A stretch of DNA of 64,000 bases from Thiospirochaeta perfilievii (GTDB lineage: Bacteria; Spirochaetota; Spirochaetia; DSM-2461): contig NZ_CP035807.1 of NCBI RefSeq assembly GCF_008329945.1, positions 2,604,001 through 2,668,000 on the forward strand, in the 5' to 3' direction. The notes beneath the pieces were generated by a model. It had not been told where the DNA came from, searched no databases, and was given only the letters and a program-made list of their open reading frames with translations. The position numbers and the translations under genes were made by a program. Shown here one piece after another: positions 34,740 to 42,125 of this stretch (position 1 is its first letter; every line of letters begins with the position of its first letter).

Positions 34740-37700
34740 ATGCCTAGTATTAATAATATAGATAAATTTGTACAACTTTTAAACTCATTAGGGGATGAAC
34801 CTAGAATCCTTGAGCAACGTGGTCAAAAGATTGAACCCGCCTCAGTTCCAGATAGGTCTGCCCAGGAAGAAAATCCTTTTTTAGTTAACATTGAAGAGGA
34901 TGATGATGGAGAAATGCCTGATCTATCAGGGGATTTAGAATCCTTTGATGATGATGATGATTTTTTATTAGATGATGATTCTGAAATTGATGCAGTCCCA
35001 GACTTAGAAGAGAACGAAGACTTTACCTTTGATGAGCTAGATAATTTTGAAGAGATTACAAATATTGATGATATTGATCCTCTTAATGAAATAGATAATA
35101 TAGATGAAATAGATAATATAGATGAAATAGATGAAATAGATAATATAGATGAAATCGATAACCTAGATGAAATCGATAACCTAGATGAAATCGATAACCT
35201 AGATGAAATCGATAACCTAGATGAAATAGATACCCTAGATGAAATAGATACCCTAGATGAAATCGATAACCTAGATGAAATCGATAACCTAGATGAAATC
35301 GATACCCTAGATGAAATAGATAATATAGATGAAATAGATAATATAGATGAAATCGATAACCTAGATGAAATAGATAACCTAGATGAAATAGATAACCTAG
35401 ATGAAATAGATAACCTAGATGAAATAGATAATATAGATGACATTGATGACCTAGAGGATATCGGCGATATAGATGACATTGAAGAGCTTAGTGAATTAAC
35501 AGACGAAGACCTAGATACATCTCCAGACTCCCTAGCAGATGAAAATGAAATAAAAGATATTGATATCGATGATATCGGCTTTGATGATGACCCAAATATT
35601 GATGATTTTGAAGATGGAGATTCAGTTTTTGATCTACCATCGATTGAAGATGAAGTATTAGAAGACGATTTTGGATCCTTAGAAGATGATGATACAGATG
35701 AGTTTTCCCTAGGAGATTTTGGAGATAGTTTTAATTTTGATAAGGGTTCTGCTCCAACATCCCTCTCATTAGAAGAGTTTACTGAGAGTCCGGAAGAAGA
35801 AGAAAAGGTTGACGAGGAAGTTAAATATAGCGAAGAAGAGTTTAATAGTTTAAAGAAAACATTAGGTTCTTTACCCCTTAACCTAAAATTAGTCATAGAA
35901 GAAGAGATCGCTGAAAATGGTCTTTTTGGTGCAAAGCTCAATGGCTTAGTTGATCTTTTAATAGACGATGCTCCTTTAAAGGATATTGTAAAGTATGTAA
36001 ATAAGAGACTAGGACACAATATAAAGGTCTCTTCATCATTTACAAAATTAACAGCCTTAGATTTTGAGAAGAAGAAGGAAAAATTCTCATATATCTTTAT
36101 TAATATCGTCTTCCCTAAGCTAAAGTGGATCTTCCCCCTAACTATAGCTCTATCTCTAATTTATATTGCTGGATATTTCTGGGGGTATAAGATAATTAAA
36201 AGTGAGTCTATATATAAGGAAGGTCACGAACTTATATTAATTGATAAATATGAAGAAGCCTACGATAAATTCTTAGAAGCTTTTGATACCCATAGAAAAA
36301 AGAAGTGGTACTACATATATGCAGATACATATTATGATAGAAAGGCGTATAACTATGCAGAGGATATATATATTCAGATGATGAATGAAGATTCTAAGGA
36401 TCTTCACGCAATTTTATCCTATGCAAAAATGAAGGGTTTTGACCAGGGGGATTACTCTAAAGCAACCTATTTTTTAGTTAACAATGTTGATCATGGAATT
36501 AGAGAGTATGAGATTATGACAACTCTAGGGGACCTATATATGGCCTGGGCGAAAATAGATCCACAGCACTATGAAGATGCTAGGCTATGGTATGCAGAGA
36601 CTATGTTAGATTATGGTCCAAAGCCTGATATACTTTTTAAATATCTTAACTACTTTATTCAGACAGATAAACTACAGGAAGTAAAAAATTATAGGCGGAT
36701 GTTTGAAATTAGTAAGGATGTTAAGGTAGATGGGGATACCTATGCTAGAATGGCTGGATACTTTATGGATAAGGGGATTGTAGAAAACGTTAGAGAGACT
36801 CTATTTAGGGGAATTGGAGATAATCCAAGGAATCCTAATCTTCATTACCAACTCTCAAGATACTTTCAAACTATTGGTAACGATAGGGAAGTAGAGAAGG
36901 CGGCAAGAAATGCAATTTTTTATTATGAGTTTGGTGGGAACTTAACAGCCGAGGAGTTAACATCCCTTGTAGATTCTAAAAGAATCCTTGGGGAGCTATA
37001 TTCAAAGGAGAAGAGATACCTTGTAGCTGAGAAAAACTTTAAAGAGGCTGTCTCATTATATGAGAACTTAAGGGATAGAAACTTTATTTTAAAAGATGAA
37101 AAGTATGGACAGATTTACTCAGATTATGGTGATATCTTCTACTATGCAGGTAATAGTTATTCAACTGCATATAATCTGTTTAATAAGGCGGAGGAGAATG
37201 AGTACCATACTTCAGAACTCTCCTATAAAAAAGGTTTTATTAATTACCAAGATAACAATATGAAGGATGCTTTATTAGAATTCCATAACTCAGAGGATGT
37301 TCGGGAGAATAATCAGGCTGTAATGTTTGCAAAGGCAAATACACTCTCCCATAGGGGAAGTTATAATGCTGCTTTAACATATTATAATATGCTTTTAAGA
37401 TATCTCCAAAAAATTGAAGAGGAGGAGGAGACTCTCTATCCAGCAGAGAATGAGTCTCATTTGGCAATTATTGAAAACTATATACGGCTTTATAACAATA
37501 TTGGTGTTACTCTATACAAATTAAAAGGGGAGAAATCACTACCTGAAGTAGGTATGTCATTTACAAAATCAACTGAGTATTATGACTATTTAACAAGGGA
37601 CCCTGAACTTCTAATTCGATCAGGCTTAAGGGATTTAGCTTTTTACAATACCAAGGCGATCTTATATCCAGATAAAGATATTGAATTACAGTTATATAAT

Positions 37701-37757
37701 CCTATATCTAAGGATTTCTCAGACCTTAACCTTGGTATAGTATCAACTTTAGAATGA
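34740..37757 (+). CDS. flcA: FlcA-like periplasmic flagellar collar TPR protein
   Basis: 1005 residues in three parts. Residues ~1-330 are cytoplasmic, highly acidic and probably disordered, with a hexapeptide array at ~119-235. Residues ~335-450 form a helical region (FNSLKKTLGSLPLNLK). One TM is at ~463-483 (WIFPLTIALSLIYIAGYFWG). The rest, ~490-1005, is TPR-like helical repeats (YKEGHELILIDKYEEAYDKF; GDLYMAWAKIDPQHYEDARL). The acidic head, single TM and long TPR periplasmic domain match FlcA (BB0326) of Borrelia, which builds the flagellar collar and recruits stators. The homology is from architecture and neighbourhood, not alignment. Overlaps ilvE by 9 nt at the 3' end. Confidence 0.65.
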   Translation: MPSINNIDKFVQLLNSLGDEPRILEQRGQKIEPASVPDRSAQEENPFLVNIEEDDDGEMPDLSGDLESFDDDDDFLLDDDSEIDAVPDLEENEDFTFDELDNFEEITNIDDIDPLNEIDNIDEIDNIDEIDEIDNIDEIDNLDEIDNLDEIDNLDEIDNLDEIDTLDEIDTLDEIDNLDEIDNLDEIDTLDEIDNIDEIDNIDEIDNLDEIDNLDEIDNLDEIDNLDEIDNIDDIDDLEDIGDIDDIEELSELTDEDLDTSPDSLADENEIKDIDIDDIGFDDDPNIDDFEDGDSVFDLPSIEDEVLEDDFGSLEDDDTDEFSLGDFGDSFNFDKGSAPTSLSLEEFTESPEEEEKVDEEVKYSEEEFNSLKKTLGSLPLNLKLVIEEEIAENGLFGAKLNGLVDLLIDDAPLKDIVKYVNKRLGHNIKVSSSFTKLTALDFEKKKEKFSYIFINIVFPKLKWIFPLTIALSLIYIAGYFWGYKIIKSESIYKEGHELILIDKYEEAYDKFLEAFDTHRKKKWYYIYADTYYDRKAYNYAEDIYIQMMNEDSKDLHAILSYAKMKGFDQGDYSKATYFLVNNVDHGIREYEIMTTLGDLYMAWAKIDPQHYEDARLWYAETMLDYGPKPDILFKYLNYFIQTDKLQEVKNYRRMFEISKDVKVDGDTYARMAGYFMDKGIVENVRETLFRGIGDNPRNPNLHYQLSRYFQTIGNDREVEKAARNAIFYYEFGGNLTAEELTSLVDSKRILGELYSKEKRYLVAEKNFKEAVSLYENLRDRNFILKDEKYGQIYSDYGDIFYYAGNSYSTAYNLFNKAEENEYHTSELSYKKGFINYQDNNMKDALLEFHNSEDVRENNQAVMFAKANTLSHRGSYNAALTYYNMLLRYLQKIEEEEETLYPAENESHLAIIENYIRLYNNIGVTLYKLKGEKSLPEVGMSFTKSTEYYDYLTRDPELLIRSGLRDLAFYNTKAILYPDKDIELQLYNPISKDFSDLNLGIVSTLE
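35094..35444 (+). repeat. Tandem 18-bp coding repeat (DNxDEI array)
   Basis: 117 codons built of 19 hexapeptides D-(N/T)-(I/L)-D-(E/D)-I and one DEI half unit. DNA copies are nearly identical (GATAACCTAGATGAAATM), with blocks of four identical DNL units twice. A repeat of this kind should expand and contract by slippage without frameshift. Confidence 0.92.
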
Positions 37758-38834
37758 TTTCATCCAACCAAACTTATCTTCTAAAACTCCATACTGTATA
37801 CCTTTTAAGGTTTTCTGAAGTTTAAGAGTTAACTCTCCAATATTACCATCACCAAAAACAGTCTCTTTACCTTTATATGTAAATGATTCTAGATACGTAA
37901 CACCAGCTGCAGTTCCTGTAACAAATGTCTCCGTTGCATCGGATAATACTTCATCTATGGATATCTTTCTCTCTTCTACATTTATACCCATATCTTTGGC
38001 TAACTCAATTACAGATTTTCTAGTAATACCTGGTAGTATAGTATCTCCTAACTCAGGTGTTACAAGGGTTCCATTTTTAAGTACAAAAAAGATGTTACAA
38101 CTAGAACCCTCTTCAATATATTTCTGTTCTGCGGCATCTAGGAAAATTGCTTCCATAAAACCGTCTTTTTCAGCTCTTTTTTTAACAAGGGTAGGGATTA
38201 CATAGTTAGAATCACATTTTATCCAACCTGTTCCGCCCTTTGTAGCCCTTACTTTATCGGTTACTAGGGCTCTACTTCTCATACCCTCTTTAAAATATCC
38301 ACTTACATTAGTTGATACACAAACTACCCATGGAGCTACTGATATTCCTAAACCGATACCTGGTTCCGCATAGGAGAAGGGTCTTATATAGACAGCATCT
38401 GCAGTTAAAAAGTTATTATCTTCCCATTCACTTTTATATGTAGGAAGAAAGCCTAGTTCACTATTCCTTTTAACACCTTCAATAATTGCAAGCTCTAACA
38501 TTTTTGGATCTATTGCTGGCATTAATAATCCGGCCATAGAGTTGGACATTCTTTTTGCATTCTCATCTGGTCTAAAAACTTTTAAAGAACCATCTTTTTG
38601 TGGGTAAGCTTTTGCTCCCTCAAAACATCCCATTCCATACTGTGTTGTAAAATTTACCAGGGGTAGTTCTGGGATATTATTTCTCTTAGTAAGGAGTTCT
38701 TCTCTCTCTATAGCAGAAAGTTTGCTTTCTTCCTGGGATGTTAAATGTTCCTGTTCAATAAATTTCTCTGTCCAGCTGTCATCTTTAAATTTTGCTGTAT
38801 AAACCCATGGGTGCATACTTAATGTAAATGCCAT
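37749..38834 (-). CDS. ilvE: Branched-chain amino acid aminotransferase
   Basis: 361 residues, long (BCAT, eukaryote/BCAT-II-like) class IV enzyme. Makes valine, leucine and isoleucine from their keto acids with glutamate. Motifs: FTTQYGMGCFEGAKAYPQKD, RPDENAKRM, PLP Lys in KGGTGWIKCDSN and EEGSSCNIFFVL, ILPGITRKSVIELA. Pairs with ilvD (4729-6573) in the same pathway though unlinked. SD AAGGAG; promoter at 38879-38907. Its 3' end overlaps the flcA-like gene by 9 nt, with no terminator visible. Confidence 0.95.
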   Translation of the reverse strand: MAFTLSMHPWVYTAKFKDDSWTEKFIEQEHLTSQEESKLSAIEREELLTKRNNIPELPLVNFTTQYGMGCFEGAKAYPQKDGSLKVFRPDENAKRMSNSMAGLLMPAIDPKMLELAIIEGVKRNSELGFLPTYKSEWEDNNFLTADAVYIRPFSYAEPGIGLGISVAPWVVCVSTNVSGYFKEGMRSRALVTDKVRATKGGTGWIKCDSNYVIPTLVKKRAEKDGFMEAIFLDAAEQKYIEEGSSCNIFFVLKNGTLVTPELGDTILPGITRKSVIELAKDMGINVEERKISIDEVLSDATETFVTGTAAGVTYLESFTYKGKETVFGDGNIGELTLKLQKTLKGIQYGVLEDKFGWMKSF

Positions 38835-38878
38835 AGTAACTCCTTAAATTTATATTAAATCTTAATTAATACTAATAA

Positions 38879-38907
38879 ATCCTATATTTATTGGTAAATT
38901 TAGTCAA
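38879..38907 (-). promoter_or_regulatory. ilvE promoter
   Basis: Minus strand: TTGACT (38902-38907), 17-nt spacer, TAGGAT (38879-38884). Part of the ~306-bp gap 38835-39140, the rest of which holds the porin promoter and leader. Confidence 0.6.
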
Positions 38908-39031
38908 ATAATAGGCAAAAAAAAGTAACATTTTCCCTTTAAGTTGACGTTATATAAGAAAGTGTAATTATTAGGCTTGTGTTAAATGCACTTAAAACTT
39001 AAATGTGAAAAAAAAATCATTAAGTTTTTTG

Positions 39032-39060
39032 TTGACAGCTGTCAAGCCCAATGGTAACAT
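39032..39060 (+). promoter_or_regulatory. Strong promoter of the major outer-membrane protein, with palindrome
   Basis: TTGACA (39032-39037), 17-nt spacer, TAACAT (39055-39060). The -35 box is half of a perfect 14-bp palindrome TTGACAGCTGTCAA (39032-39045), a candidate operator. Leader of ~75 nt with a hairpin and a strong SD. Confidence 0.7.
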
Positions 39061-39080
39061 TGCGAATAAGTTAAAAATAA

Positions 39081-39114
39081 GAAGGGTTAAACATAACAGT
39101 TTGTTATGTCCTTC
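39081..39114 (+). promoter_or_regulatory. 5'-UTR hairpin of the outer-membrane protein mRNA
   Basis: ACATAAC / GTTATGT stem with loop AGTTT, extended by GAAGG / CCTTC around a bulge. Lies between the promoter and the SD; may stabilise the mRNA. Confidence 0.55.
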
Positions 39115-39140
39115 ATACAATTAACTGGAGGAAAATAAAA

Positions 39141-40550
39141 ATGAAAAAAGCTATTGCTCTTTTAGCTACTTTAGTAGTATTAACAAGCACAACTTTTGCT
39201 CAGCTTGCACCAACTATTACTGGTTATGCTGAAACTAAATGGGGAACAAACTTAGATTCTGAACAATCAGGTTTTGAGTTAGATTCATCTGTAACTGTAA
39301 CTGTACCATTATTTGGTTCTGAAACTGTTGCTACTGAAGGTGAAGGTGCTTACGGTTTAGCAGAAATCACTGGTTCATCTTTAACTTTTACTTTAGGTTT
39401 AGGTGACATGGATGATGATGATAACTTCTTAACTGATGACTTAAACGATGCTGATTCTGTACTTAAAGGTACTGACGCTGACATCTCTGCTAAATTAGAT
39501 TTTGGTAATGGTGTTTATGCAACTATAGGTTCTGCTTCTGATATTACTGCTAATAAAGTAGCATCTGATGATGATACTTATGATTTAGCACCAGATTTTG
39601 GTGGCGAAGATGGTATTTCATTAGGTTATGCTAAAGATGCTGTTGCATTTGAATTAACTGTTAAAAACGAAGATAATGGTTATGTAGTAGATAACTCAAC
39701 TGATGAAGTTGATGAAACAACTACTGATGCTACTGACATTAAGAAAGAATATGGTAATGAAGATGGTAGTGATGCTATACCTGATGCAAGTTCTAACAGT
39801 ACAACAGATGCTTATTATATGGGTGCTACAGCTTCATACACTGCTGATATGTTTGCTTTGTCTTTAGCTTTAGGAACTACTGCAACTGCAGGTGATGTTG
39901 CTGATGCTGACAAAAAGACTGGTGTAGCTGTAGAAGCAAAAGTTATGCCTACAGAGACATTAACTATTACTGTACCATTCGACTATTTTATGAAAGATGC
40001 TGGTACTGCAATGGAATTAAGACCTACTGTTGATGCTACATTTGGTGCATTAACTGCTGGATTAAACTTACACTACATAACATTAGCTAAAGACTTACTT
40101 GCTGCAGCTGAAGATTATACTAACATGACTTTAGGTGCAACTTTAGGTTATACTTTAGATGCTGGTGCATTAGCTGTAACATTAGGTTCTAACTTAGGTG
40201 ATATGGATTCTGAAGATATGAGTCTTGATTTTGCTGCAACATGGACTGCAGATGTTTATACTGCTACTGTTGATTTAGGTAATACTATGGATATGGACAA
40301 TATTGGAATCGATTTTGGATTTACTGGTGTTGAAGGTGTTACTGTAGCTGTTGAAACTGCATTATCATTAGAAGATAAAGCTCCAGCTGATGACGATTAC
40401 AATGAATCATTTACATTTGATAAAATCAATGTAGATTTTGATTCAGCAATCACTGGTTTAGAAAACACTGTAATTACTGTTAACTACTCTGAATTCAACA
40501 CAGGTGATGCTAAAGGTACTTTCTACGTAGGTGCTAAAATCTCTCTATAA
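39141..40550 (+). CDS. Major outer-membrane beta-barrel protein (porin-like)
   Basis: 469 residues. Signal peptide 1-20 (MKKAIALLATLVVLTSTTFA, cleaved at AQL). The mature chain is low in hydrophobic runs, rich in Thr, Asp, Ala and Gly, with alternating beta-strand patterns (AVTLGSNLGDMDSEDMSLDF; GTFYVGAKISL at the C-terminus). This is what a surface barrel looks like, but no named family is recognised. Codon use (TTA, GCT, ACT, GGT almost throughout) and an ideal promoter, hairpin leader and SD (TGGAGG) point to one of the most abundant proteins. Strong terminator follows, and a copy of that terminator region appears behind the next module. Confidence 0.8.
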   Translation: MKKAIALLATLVVLTSTTFAQLAPTITGYAETKWGTNLDSEQSGFELDSSVTVTVPLFGSETVATEGEGAYGLAEITGSSLTFTLGLGDMDDDDNFLTDDLNDADSVLKGTDADISAKLDFGNGVYATIGSASDITANKVASDDDTYDLAPDFGGEDGISLGYAKDAVAFELTVKNEDNGYVVDNSTDEVDETTTDATDIKKEYGNEDGSDAIPDASSNSTTDAYYMGATASYTADMFALSLALGTTATAGDVADADKKTGVAVEAKVMPTETLTITVPFDYFMKDAGTAMELRPTVDATFGALTAGLNLHYITLAKDLLAAAEDYTNMTLGATLGYTLDAGALAVTLGSNLGDMDSEDMSLDFAATWTADVYTATVDLGNTMDMDNIGIDFGFTGVEGVTVAVETALSLEDKAPADDDYNESFTFDKINVDFDSAITGLENTVITVNYSEFNTGDAKGTFYVGAKISL

Positions 40551-40625
40551 TTCTTAGTTGAATTAAAGTTTGATTATATAAACACCCCTTTTGGGGTGTT
40601 TTTTTATTTATAATTGAATTCTTAT
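40544..40625 (+). repeat. Direct repeat copy 1 (last bases of porin gene plus terminator)
   Basis: About 82 bp, starting in the last 7 nt of the porin gene. Copy 2 is at 41393-41472 (80 bp, over 90% identical by eye; differences are a 3-base patch and 2 missing bases in the terminator stem). Confidence 0.9.
40581..40607 (+). terminator. Terminator of the outer-membrane protein gene
   Basis: Stem AACACCCC / GGGGTGTT, loop TTTT, followed by T-run. Confidence 0.92.
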
Positions 40626-40694
40626 TGAGGTTACACATTGTAATAAGATTTCTACTTTTGATTTTTAAAGGTATTGTAGATAACAATAATCATA

Positions 40695-40700
40695 TATAAT
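40695..40700 (+). promoter_or_regulatory. Candidate -10 box of the toxin-antitoxin module
   Basis: TATAAT consensus, 45 nt before the antitoxin ATG. -35 candidate TTGTAG (40674-40679) is at a short 15-nt spacing, so uncertain. Confidence 0.35.
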
Positions 40701-40745
40701 TATAGATAATTTAATGAAAATAAATATTTTGATAAGGGATAAAGT

Positions 40746-40991
40746 ATGGAAGCATTACGTTATATAGAAAGAATTGATTCTGATGTGATTACAATAAAAA
40801 ATCTTAAAAGGTTTAAAGGACGTAATGTCGAAATTATAATTCTACCCTATGAATCTCAAATTTCAGATTACGATGAAGAGTGGGGAAATGAGTCAGAAGA
40901 GAGAATTGAAGCCTTTAATAATGGAAAATTTAACGCATTTGATGGAGAATCTGCTATTGCTGAATTGAAGAATAAATATTCCATAAAATGA
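40746..40991 (+). CDS. Antitoxin of a RelE/ParE-type module
   Basis: 81 residues. The opening phrase RYIERIDSDVITIKNLKRFK and GRNVEIIILP is a familiar small-antitoxin pattern found before ParE/RelE toxins; the C-terminal half is acidic and presumably toxin-binding. It overlaps the toxin gene by 4 nt (ATGA), so they are translationally coupled. DNA binding is inferred. The pair sits alone in a 767-bp segment between two copies of the porin terminator. Confidence 0.72.
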   Translation: MEALRYIERIDSDVITIKNLKRFKGRNVEIIILPYESQISDYDEEWGNESEERIEAFNNGKFNAFDGESAIAELKNKYSIK

Positions 40992-41302
40992 AATATCAGA
41001 TATTATCACCTGCAAAACAGGAACTTATTAATAGCATTGAATACTATAATACCAAAGTTGAAAATCTTGGTTACAAATTCCTACTTAGCTTTGAGGATAC
41101 TGTAAGCAGAATCCTTTTAAATCCTGACGCATGGCAACCTCTCTCCAAAAATACAAGGAGATGTCCATTGAAGAGTTTTCCTTATGGCGTAATATATCAA
41201 ATAGATGGTTCTTGTATTTACATTATTTCAATAATGAACCTCAAAAGAAAACCTGATTACTGGTATAAATTAATTAATGATAATAATTTCAACTCTCTAT
41301 GA
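40988..41302 (+). CDS. RelE/ParE-family toxin
   Basis: 104 residues. LSPAKQELINSIEYYNTKVENLG, then RILLNPDAWQPLS, KSFPYGVIYQIDG and LKRKPDYWYKLI follow the ParE/plasmid-stabilisation family order (AxxEL..YY..LG...FPY.I.Y....R.P.YW). ParE poisons gyrase and RelE cleaves mRNA; which applies cannot be told. Protein is complete. See the antitoxin and repeat entries for its setting. Confidence 0.85.
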   Translation: MKYQILSPAKQELINSIEYYNTKVENLGYKFLLSFEDTVSRILLNPDAWQPLSKNTRRCPLKSFPYGVIYQIDGSCIYIISIMNLKRKPDYWYKLINDNNFNSL

Positions 41303-41392
41303 ATAAATAAGAACACCATAAATGATGAAATGTTGTAATGACTTCTCAACTAAAACTGATAACGCTTGTGACTAGTTAAGTTGTTAAATCAA

Positions 41393-41472
41393 TCTATAAT
41401 TCTTAACGGAATTAAAGTTTGATTATATAAACACCCCTTTTGTGGTTTTTTTATTTATAATTGAATTCTTAT
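41393..41472 (+). repeat. Direct repeat copy 2 (degenerate porin terminator)
   Basis: Copy of 40544-40625. The stem right arm reads GTGG instead of GGGGTG, so this terminator is weakened. The copy starts with the porin 3' end (TCTATAA) though no porin gene is here. Confidence 0.9.
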
Positions 41473-41516
41473 ACATTTCTCATCTATTTAAATAGTAAAA
41501 GTTAATAGGAGAATGT

Positions 41517-41903
41517 ATGAATAGTTTGAATTCGATGTTATTAGAAGGTAACTTAGTAAAAGATCCAGTTGAGAAAAGAACTCCCCAGGATACCCTTGTG
41601 TGTAATTTTACAATAGCTGTAAATAGAAGTTATAAAAAAGAAGACGACTATGTAAAGGAAGTTTCTTACTTTGATATAGAAGTCTGGGCAGGGCTTGCAG
41701 AGAGTTGTCTAAAGCATCTGTGTAAGGGTAGAGGAGTTAGGGTTGTTGGTAGACTAAAACAGGACAGGTGGATAGATGAGAGTGATAACCCAAGGTCTAG
41801 AATAAAGGTTATTGCTGAGCATGTAGAGTTTAAACCAATGGTTAATGTTGCTTTAGCCAAGGATGAAGTTAAAGAAGAGAGTGACATTGAAGTCGCTGTT
41901 TAG
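41517..41903 (+). CDS. ssb: Single-stranded DNA-binding protein
   Basis: 128 residues. OB fold with LEGNLVKDPVEKRTPQD, CNFTIAVNRSY and WAGLAESCLKHLCKGRGVRVVGRL, the standard SSB order. Short: it lacks the long Gly/Pro-rich linker and the acidic DDDIPF-type tail of full SSB proteins, and ends EESDIEVAV. It may therefore be an accessory rather than the main replication SSB, as spirochaetes often have a longer chromosomal copy. SD AGGAG. Confidence 0.88.
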   Translation: MNSLNSMLLEGNLVKDPVEKRTPQDTLVCNFTIAVNRSYKKEDDYVKEVSYFDIEVWAGLAESCLKHLCKGRGVRVVGRLKQDRWIDESDNPRSRIKVIAEHVEFKPMVNVALAKDEVKEESDIEVAV

Positions 41904-41917
41904 CGTTTAATAATTAT

Positions 41918-41956
41918 AACCCCTTTTATATCGTTTATTTATGTATAAGAGGGGTT
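41918..41956 (+). terminator. Hairpin after ssb (weak terminator)
   Basis: AACCCC / GGGGTT arms with further TTATA/TATAA pairing inside; no T-run follows, so termination strength is doubtful. Confidence 0.35.
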
Positions 41957-42052
41957 CAAAGAAATCACTTAATACTAAGAATTATACACTCTGTTGCTAT
42001 GCTGTTGTAGAAATATATACATATTTAGATTTTAAATATGAATAACGATATT

Positions 42053-42075
42053 TTTTACGATTATCACTCGTAAAA
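42053..42075. repeat. Inverted repeat upstream of the AAA/DUF4143 gene
   Basis: TTTTACGA / TCGTAAAA arms with a 7-nt loop, 50 nt before the start. Candidate operator. Confidence 0.35.
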
Positions 42076-42125
42076 TTATTGATATTTGATAATTTTATGG
42101 TTATTGTTAGAATAATGAGGTGCTT

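Noticed and set aside
35094-35444. CRISPR-like array of regular short repeats
   Set aside because: Units are 18 bp, contiguous without spacers and in frame as DNxDEI codons; it is a coding repeat.
34823-36019. Long Ser-rich open frame antisense to the flcA-like gene
   Set aside because: It mirrors the acidic hexapeptide codons (GAT/GAA read backwards as Ser/Ile), has no RBS and no independent support.
40746-41302. Defence island around the TA pair and DUF4143 ATPase
   Set aside because: No restriction, CRISPR, retron or Abi genes are seen nearby; single TA and ATPase genes are too common to call a defence system.
41340-41400. attC-like integron site near the TA module (GTTAAGT and GTTAAAT matches to GTTRRRY, with CAACT/AGTTG pairing)
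   Set aside because: The core sequence is short and expected by chance in AT-rich DNA; the opposite RYYYAAC core is imperfect (T at the first position) and no integrase is present. The 80-bp duplication explains the structure better.
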